In this document: positions 56,889 to 64,000 of the stretch, piece after piece
Layout of the letters: each line of letters begins with the position of its first letter
Position numbering within the stretch: the stretch's first letter is position 1
Made by a program: the position numbers and the translations under genes
From: Pseudoscleropodium purum
Taxonomy: Eukaryota; Streptophyta; Bryopsida; Hypnales; Brachytheciaceae
Length of the DNA: 64,000 nt
Reading direction: 5' to 3'
Assembly: GCA_963969395.1 (NCBI GenBank)
Contig: OZ017801.1
Coordinates: forward strand, 21,581,611-21,645,610
The notes under the pieces: generated by a model
What the model was told of the DNA's origin: nothing
The model's database searches: none
What the model saw: the letters and a program-made list of their open reading frames with translations, nothing else

Positions 56889-58379
56889 GTGCCTTTGAAT
56901 CGATTTGGCATCAACGGTGGTTCCAGTTATGATGCCAGGCTGCTTGGCAATTGGTACTCACAACTCTATCCTTACCGTGGTCTTCTATCAAGTCATGCAT
57001 CCATGGACATCTACTGTACATGCTAAGCTTGAATTGCCCAATCTTAAACCCTAAGGGCACCCAGATTGTCTTTTCCAGCAGGTTTGAACACATGCGATGA
57101 TGTTCTTCATTGAAATAGAATCAGAGCCCATCTGAAGCCTAGTATTCTCACAAAATGATGTAAATGAACTCCTCATTTTGAAACTGTGAATCTTTGATCT
57201 TTTGGGGGGTAGGGTTTAGGCCATGTTGTGTGTTCTTTTTGCATGATGAAATAACCTTACTTGAATGTGACTCATGATTTTTCTGTGATTGTTGTGATTA
57301 TGGTGTGCAGTTCCCCTTCTTACGACATTAAGGAGAACAGCATTCTGGTGAAATGCACGGTGGCAGGGTCCAAGCTGGTGTTGCGGTGCAAGATATGGCC
57401 GACGCCCCGGAATTTTGGGTTGAACAAGGTAGAGGCTTCAATGGATGGGTCGGTTCTGTGGAAGAAAGGGCTGTGGTGGTACAACGCCAAGAGCAGCCGC
57501 GAGTTCACCGTCGGGGACGATGTCAAGGTCATCGCCGAATGGCATGTCACACTGCGCACCAACTGGGACACGCTCCCTGCGAATGACCCTCGCCGCAAGC
57601 AAGGCCCCTTCTGCATTGAGTACCTGGCTCTCAAGGACCACAGTGGGAAGCCCCTCATTGATTACCAGGGCGACAAGTCGCCTCTGCGGCAGTCCACGGT
57701 ACATTTCTATCACTGAAGAGTCCGTGGAATCGCAGTTCATTTACCCTAAAGCCTAAACTGCCACTGCAACTGCAAACTGCATCCCTATTCCTTTGCTGTG
57801 CTTCCCTATTTTCTTGGCAGAAGAAATGGAGGGCTAAGGCAATTGCTCTTGATTGCAACCTGTTTCTTATACGAACCAGTACAGATTCTTGTCTAGGATT
57901 GATTATGGGTGCGGCTGTTTTCAATACTTTGAGAGTGCATAGTTTATTCGCACTGTATCCAAAAATGCATGCTAAGGGTATCTGGAATTTCGATTTCAGC
58001 TGACAGTGATGTCCCCTATTTATCAAATCCTCGCTCATTCTGGTGATCGATGTAGCAGTCTATAGCCCAATCTGATTCTCTATAGTATCTTCTTATCACC
58101 CTCTGGGATTCTAACTTTCCAAGCTGGCTTCCATACAAAGTTTCATGGCATTAGGTCAAGAATGTTATGAAACCTCGGAGAGTGATGTAATTCCATGGTC
58201 TGAGGTTTTTTTATTACATACTGACTATCAAGTGTTATTGTGATCTGCAGCAGCTAGAAAAGAGAACTAGGAGAGAGAGTAGTGGAAGTGGCAGTGGAAG
58301 TGGCTCGGGTTCAGGCTCAGAAGAACGTCGGAAGGGCAACCATCGGCAGCTCCTTCGGCGGTCCTCCAGTCCCACCTAA
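56889..58379 (+). CDS. Exons of an unrecognised domain, C-terminal part of the kinase gene or separate gene
   Basis: Exons 56889-56953, 57311-57698 and 58251-58379 have good GT-AG borders and compatible phases. The main exon encodes about 129 residues rich in Trp and alternating hydrophobics, with KIWPTPRNFG, LWKKGLWWYN and VKVIAEWHVTLRTNW. It looks like a beta-strand domain, but I recognise no family. The last exon encodes a Ser-Gly dipeptide run followed by an Arg-rich tail (RRKGNHRQ..RRSSSPT). There is no convincing ATG: the only in-frame Met before the domain (57300) lies inside a typical intron 3' end. Joined to the kinase through donor 56118, the frame stays open and gives 657 aa. Without splicing, the middle exon would stop at 57716. 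Confidence 0.55.
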
Positions 58380-59519
58380 CTTCTGCATCCCATCCTTGAT
58401 GCACCCTGAATGAATGAATGAATTCATCAACACCTCTAGGGAAGGAGATGTTCCTGCATGTTACATCGCCCAATTCGCCTTCAGGTCTGAGTCTTTACTT
58501 TTTGCTTGTTTCCGCATGCAATTTGAAGCTAGAGCCTTTCGAAACGCATAAAATGTTCAACACTTGTGTATATTGATAGGTTCAGTTTATACAATCCCTT
58601 AATTTGATTTGAACGTCAACAAATTGAATTGAGGAAGAGTGGTTTTCATTCTTCTTATTTGAATCGGCTGTCATCATGATGTGACAGGAAGGTTAGCAAG
58701 GAATTGAAGTAAAGGACAAGTTTAATTCGTTGGGTGGATGCGTGAATTTTGCTGGCCGTTGCTTGAAGCCATCCTTTCCAGACCTTTCCCTGAGCTCTGC
58801 GATTTTGCAATTTTGAAACTAGAGTTTGTACATACATTTACTGATGACAAGCAGCAGCCCTGTGAGTCTGCTTTGAAATATATATGATCTTGTGTAAATT
58901 ATGTTCAAACAATTTTAACAGATTTTTCACACTTTTCACAAAGAATGGCGTTTTCATGTGTGTTCACTGGGATATGGTCATTGAGTGAATTGAAGAGGAT
59001 TTTTGGTTACAATAAGTGGAATAATCTGATGTTGTTTATTTTGGACTGAAGGTTCTTCAGTTCACCATGATACTAGAGATTTGTACTCCCTAGATATCCG
59101 CAGGCCACTTATGAGTCCCCTCACTGAATGCATCATAAAAGAGCAGCATTATGTATCAATGGAAGCTAGCATAAATTCACAACCAATCATCTCCTGCTCA
59201 GGAAACGAATATTTACATATTAAGGGAATGTGGGCACGTACTTCTGATGCAACTAAGTCACCCCAGAAGATTCCAGAATTTAATCAAGTTGAAAACCTAC
59301 ACTGGCACATGCAGTTATGATTGATTGGTAACATGATATAAGATGATGTCCTGGCACCCTGACCAGATGCATAGCCTAAAAAGTGATCGCAAGTCCTGTG
59401 TACTGAGCTCCGAAGGACTACATAGTATGCAATTTAGAAGTCATTAACGAATGTGAACTGCCGCTTGGACCCCTGTAATCCTTAGGGTGCTTCAAAAGAT
59501 TACGAACGATGTCAACGCA
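58380..59519. other. Spacer between convergent genes
   Basis: The kinase-side gene and the proteasome gene converge here. There is no recognised coding frame; it presumably holds both 3' UTRs. A short plus frame at 59081-59320 has no motif. Confidence 0.45.
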
Positions 59520-61859
59520 TCATTCTTCCATTGCATCACCTTCCAAAACTTGTACATGTTGTCGTAGTTGCGTAATTTTGGTCGATAGAACAGCTGCCAC
59601 ACATCAGTTATCATTACATATCAAACAATACCAACACAGAGATAATGCATCGTAATCCAAACAAGTACCTTCGAGAACTTCAAGACATGGATAAGTGCAA
59701 TTTCCTAATCAAGGCACAAGAGAAATTCATATAGGTGAGAGTCCTACCAGTATGTCCACTCTTGAAATCGTAACCTTTGGAACGAGTATAGCTACGAGGA
59801 TTAGGCTGCTGGTAATTGCGCAAATATTCCTTCCCCTCCTGCACGATGACGAGATAATTAGATTTGCAAAGAGACGAACATGGAAATCACTTCGATCTGA
59901 AAAAATGTGAAAGGGACAAACTTGGAAATTTGGAGCAGAACTTGCCTTGGTTATGATACAAAGATCCACATTACTTCCACTGCCGAGATCATTGAAGATA
60001 CCGGCACATATGGCAGCGGACACAATTTCCATTGCTTCCTCTCTCTGACACTCAAAATACAGGACGTCAGCCATAGAAAGAGGCGATAGTCTTCTGTTTG
60101 TCGTGATCTAAAAACATTCATGACCCGGCTAAACCACGAGGAAATATGAACAGGATGCAGTAAGTTCATTCAGCTGTGACATCTGTCAACATGAAAAAAC
60201 TCATACTGGCAAGCTTACTATTAAGCCGATCAATAGGTAATCATGGAAAGGACAGATAGAAGTCTTGAGGCAGCACAAGAAGTGAGAACATTTACCGTCA
60301 AATTCTCCTTGTATCTGGATTCAAAAACAGACATGGCAGCCAGGGAACCTGAACCCATCGTAGCAAATGGGAGTGTATCTGTAGATCCGTGAGGATAAAC
60401 CTGACACGCCAAGTCTCTCATTGTCAATCTTTCAATGATCAAGTAAGAAAGAGCTCTACAGGAGCCAGAATCTATTCTCATACTATAAATCAAATTGATC
60501 AAACGTAGGCAACAGGTTCATCTGAAAGATAAAAATTCTGATTCATGTTTACAGGCAAAACGAAACACAAGCAGAAAAACGAAGGAACGGACAGAGTACT
60601 CACTGCATGCAAGTGAGGCCCAGTAACATCCACTCCTCCGAGGACCAGAGCTGCGCTAACTTTACCTTGATACCTGCGTCAAGAAATTTGCTCTGAATTT
60701 AAATGCCAGACAAAAAACGGCATGTTGCAAGAATTCCAACCAGTGTACGGGCTATAAACGTACAGACCTCGCTCATTAAACTAGGGAAATTAACTAAGAA
60801 ATATAAACATGATTCGAACTGCGACAAATAATCAAATGCGGCACTTCAGGGAGGGATTGTACCCAAATAAGTGGGATTTTAGCATGGTCAGTGCTGTTAC
60901 AACGCGTGAGTCTCGGCCAGTAGCATACCGATGCAATGCCAGCTGAGAACCAACCAAATCTGCAGATCAGACAAGCAAGCGTATTTAGGACAGTAACCAG
61001 ATAACTCCTTGAATTTGATTGTTCTACAATTGATCTCGAATTGTTTATATGAACCTGATCCAAAGAAACCCACCCAATCCAGATGACACCAAAAAATGAG
61101 GAGATAACTCAGAAGTCCCTCAGTGTTCAGAATAGAGGTACCTAATTTCGATATGTACCTAAATGCAAAACCCTAAAATCTTGCACGATGATCACATATG
61201 ATCTTGAGAATTTACTCCACCTTAACATCAGACCTCGTATCAGGTTTAGGTCAACTATCAATAACCCTTATAACTACTGCACCCAGGATCCAAAGGAGGT
61301 ATACGTTGGAAATTTGGAGCCCCCTTGCAATTAATAATAAAAAATTGGCCAGTCAAATAACAAGAACTCAGCGCAAGAAAAGTGCCGTTTCTAGGTGTCC
61401 TCACCGGTACCTTAAATTGCAAGCTCTCACATCACAGGCGCAAACAAAACGAACCCTAAAATTTAATCTGAAGTGAGCAGAACTGGATGAGCGAACCTGT
61501 GACATTTTCGGTATCAGCAGCGGTACCCGCTCCACAGCACGAGATGTTTGGCGCCAGGTAGTGGATCTTCTCACAGTTCTTGTCGCAAACAATCTCTCCT
61601 TCAGTCGCTCGAGTGTCGGCTCCCAGAATGACACCATCCTGCACCCCACGCAAATGAGTCCCGAAACCTAGAAAATACCGAAACGGAAGACCGAAGTGAA
61701 AACGATGCACACCTTGTAAATGAGGCCGACGATCGTGGTGCCTGTCTTGCGATACTTGGGCAGTTTCGCGCCCTGCTGCTGCAGCATGGCGTTGCGACGA
61801 CAGAGATCGAAGCTGAAACCGCCCTTGGCCGGCACTTCCATGATGCTGGACTTCGACAT
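59520..61859 (-). CDS. PBB: 20S proteasome subunit beta type-7 (beta2), complete (8 exons, 274 aa)
   Basis: Exons in transcript order: 61859-61713, 61638-61497, 60959-60863, 60673-60604, 60400-60296, 60044-59946, 59838-59748, 59593-59520. The protein is the beta2 subunit, which carries the trypsin-like activity of the 20S core in cytosol and nucleus. It is made with a propeptide of 40 residues ending KTG. Self-cleavage exposes Thr41 as the catalytic nucleophile (TTIVGLI). Asp17 (GADTRATEG) and Lys33 (NCEKIHY) of the mature chain are in place. The family blocks [52 protein letters not shown] and [13 protein letters not shown] are all present. The length equals the usual 273-274 aa. Intron 6 is GC-AG; the rest are GT-AG. 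Confidence 0.97.
59839..59945 (-). other. GC-AG intron of the proteasome gene
   Basis: The donor reads AAG|GCAAGT and the acceptor GTGCAG. No GT donor nearby keeps the frame between ..DLCIITK and EGKEYLRNY.., both conserved family sequence. The exon-side AAG and intron AAGT match the strong consensus that GC donors need. Confidence 0.85.
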
Positions 61860-61978
61860 GGTCGCAGAGAAAGAGAGTGAGCAAAACCCTGATCCTTAGC
61901 TAAGATCGCAGCAAACAGAAAACGATCTTACCAACGACAGCAAACGGAGCTCCAGCAATGGTCCTCGGAACGAAAGTG

Positions 61979-61987
61979 AAACCCTAA
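61979..61987. promoter_or_regulatory. Telo-box-like motif upstream of the proteasome gene
   Basis: AAACCCTAA lies 120 bp upstream of the start codon. Telo-boxes are known near the starts of plant housekeeping genes. A single short match can be chance. Confidence 0.35.
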
Positions 61988-62040
61988 ATTGCAATGGTCC
62001 TCTGAAGGAAGGATGCAGTCGCTCTCGAAGATTCTGGCTT

Positions 62041-62764
62041 CAGTGGTGCTATGGCTAAGGTGGGGTGTCCTTCAAGCGACCTTCTAATGGGGGCGTTCAT
62101 AGTTCATATGAAATTTTCACCATGGACATACATTATAGTTTAGAACATCATCATGGTGCAAACTAAAATTCCATATCCGAATCAATAGACCATGATTATA
62201 GGTTTAAAGTTCAAATTGTGATAAAATGTGTAATTTTAGGTATTTTCAAATTGAAGTTGAATCTAAACTTAATAACAATTGTTTCATTAGTTGGACTTAA
62301 ATTCAAAAATAATCATTTTAATGTCTAAAATTTAGATTAAGATCAACGATGCACGATTTGGCAAAATACACTAAGAAAGAATCTTTTGTCATCTACCTTT
62401 TCAACATCTTCTTGTGTAGAATGGTCAATAATACCCCCTACAAAAGAATTTCTTTAACCATTCACTCGAAACACATTCAAAAAACTCTCAAGAAAAATAT
62501 AGGATGAAAAATCCTAGTCCTTCATTCAAAATTTTGCATTTGAAATCATCTACAAACCACTTTTTAACTCCAAACATAGTTAAGGGTTCACCTCTATACG
62601 ACTAAACTATGGTTTTTAGCAACATAGCAATTTGGGGTAAGGTAGTTGTAAGAAAGACCTGCCATTTTTGACTCAAAACAACTTCAACATTAGAATATTA
62701 TGACTTTTGGAATAAATTTTTTTTAAATAAAATAAAATATGGATGATTTGCAAAGCATTCAAAA

Positions 62765-62766
<2 letters not shown>
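62041..62766. other. AT-rich stretch, nothing recognised
   Basis: It lies beyond the proteasome promoter. No gene or repeat partner was noticed. Confidence 0.4.

Positions 62767-62822
<56 letters not shown>
62767..62822 (+). repeat. (GT)28 microsatellite
   Basis: An uninterrupted GT dinucleotide run of 56 bp, the longest simple repeat in the window. Confidence 0.97.
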
Positions 62823-62827
<5 letters not shown>

Positions 62828-63399
62828 TTCAACCCTATAAAGATTTATCTCTAAAAGATATGTACAACAAAAGATTGCTAAAAAATACAAGAAATAGATA
62901 CTTTTGAATTTGATTTTTAGAAAATAGGAAAAAAATCAAATAATTTCCAAAGAAAAAATGCCTTTTTTCTAACTTAAAGATTCTCCTTTTCAACCATTTT
63001 TCATCTTTGGCAAATAAAAATTGTATTCTCTACACATGTACCTAGGTAGTATACTTTGAGTACATGTGAAAGGTGGACAATTTGCTATTTGAAGAAAATT
63101 TTGCATAGGTTTGTGTAAATTTAGTATAACTCCTTGTATCCCAATTTTGACTTTCAAATTTGTAATTTTTGGGTCGGAAATAGAACTAAAAATCCCTAAA
63201 ATGGCCAAGGTAGACATCCAATCAAGGGCAATTTTAAAATAGTAAATAATTTTTTTTGTAAATTTAAAAATTATGGAATGCTTAAAACTACTACATGTAC
63301 CTTTTCTTCAAATTTCATAGATAAAAGATACACAACACAGAAGTTATGAGCCAAAAACCACCTATCCAAGACCAAGTGGATAAAAAATAGGACAAGTGT
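62823..63399. other. AT-rich stretch, nothing recognised
   Basis: No gene is seen. It may contain the remaining 3' part of the repeat copy that follows; a TTCAACCCTATAAAG sequence at about 62828 could be its decayed terminus. Confidence 0.35.
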
Positions 63400-64000
63400 T
63401 TCTTGCAACAAACTAGTAGTTCAATACAAATGGAGTTTTTTTTCTTTGAAATTTTTACACAACATGTGCTTGAGGAGTAGCTTTAAGGCCCAACAATTTT
63501 CATAACTTTTAACTATATGGTTAAAAAGTTATTGTATGATATGTATTAAAGCATTGTTTTAAGAAATAAAAAACCGAAATTGGTTTTCTAGATTTATATA
63601 TATGTGGAAAGTTTTGAATCATTCTATTTTGATTCATAATTAAAAGTTACAAGGATTTCTTTTGCAGTCAATTACAGATTCTCTACTCTAAAATAAACTT
63701 TGAAGCCTTTTAATTAACTCAATTTTCATTATTTTTTTAATAAAACAAAATCATTAGATTGTCTACTTCTTTCTACTTACTATTTTTTCCTATATGTTGT
63801 ACAATTCTACATGATTTGATTTTTTTCAACCATGTATCCAACTTGACTTGAAAAATGATTCCAAAAAATGACTATTGTTTGGGGCATTTCTCATACAAAT
63901 ATAATCCTATGAAGTGCAGCTACTTGTTTTTTTGCAAGGCCCAAAAAGGTTTTTTATTAATCTAAACACTCATATCTTGCAATCTACACTATGGAAATTT
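63400..64000 (-). mobile_element. TTAA-family element, copy F (cut by the window edge)
   Basis: In reverse complement it follows copies B-E (TTTATTTTAGAGTAGAGAATC, ACATATAGGAAAAAATAG, AAGTGCAGCTACTTG). From 63400 to 63550 it shares the variant right part of copy D (GTTAAAAAGTTA, GCTTGAGGA.TAGCTTTAAGG). Its other end lies beyond the window. Confidence 0.6.

Noticed and set aside
57261..57716. Stand-alone gene beginning just upstream of the Trp-rich exon
   Set aside because: The frame opens with TTG, and the only Met before the domain (57300) sits in a typical pyrimidine-rich intron end followed by CAG. Exon use is more likely, though not proven.
61456..61884. 142-codon minus-strand frame over the proteasome start
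   Set aside because: It is mostly the wrong frame of exon 1 plus intron 1. Only its last third coincides with real exon 2. The spliced proteasome model explains the DNA.
1..64000. tRNA, rRNA or organelle-derived genes
   Set aside because: I scanned by eye for cloverleaf signatures (GGTTCGAATCC-type T arms with matching stems) and rRNA-like blocks. Only the degenerate primer-site-like match at 8785-8812 appeared.

Overview
The window is nuclear DNA of a land plant. The genes have many short GT-AG introns, GC-richer exons sit in very AT-rich intergenic DNA, and there is a decayed plant-type chromovirus. The encoded proteins are plant types: an A1 aspartic protease of the A36/A39 kind, an RLK/Pelle-type kinase and a 20S proteasome beta2 subunit. 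The proteasome C-terminus and the repeat-rich setting suggest a non-flowering lineage (moss, lycophyte or fern), but this is inference and I cannot name the species.

Layout. Bases 1-29,700 contain no recognisable host gene. They hold a degenerate Ty3/gypsy chromovirus on the minus strand (about 2,950-7,801; gag, protease, RT, RNase H, integrase and chromodomain all traceable) and many copies of short interspersed repeats. Bases 29,780-33,100 hold a foldback element and unassigned GC-richer DNA. A complete aspartic protease gene lies at 33,165-38,666 on the plus strand (10 exons, 455 aa). Bases 39,000-51,600 are again repeat territory: a LINE 3' remnant, small inverted-repeat elements and a tandem dimer. 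A kinase gene lies at 53,197-56,138 on the plus strand (3 exons, 470 aa). Its last intron-like interval can be read through into further exons up to 58,379, giving a possible 657-aa kinase fused to an unrecognised domain. The proteasome beta2 gene lies at 59,520-61,859 on the minus strand (8 exons, 274 aa). The end of the window is AT-rich, with a long GT microsatellite and another repeat copy.

The three host genes are unrelated and show no operon-like logic. The kinase and proteasome genes converge. The aspartic protease is predicted to be secreted, the kinase to be membrane-anchored, and the proteasome subunit is housekeeping.

The strongest unusual signals are three. First, a family of roughly 0.7-0.95 kb elements whose ends all read TTAA-CCCYTAAAG or close to it, with no further flanking duplication; this is the signature expected of piggyBac-type (TTAA-targeting) elements. 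Second, host-gene introns and a promoter region grown by local tandem duplication, twice with a period near 165 bp. Third, the possible kinase fusion. All repeat relationships were found by eye, so their ends are approximate unless stated.
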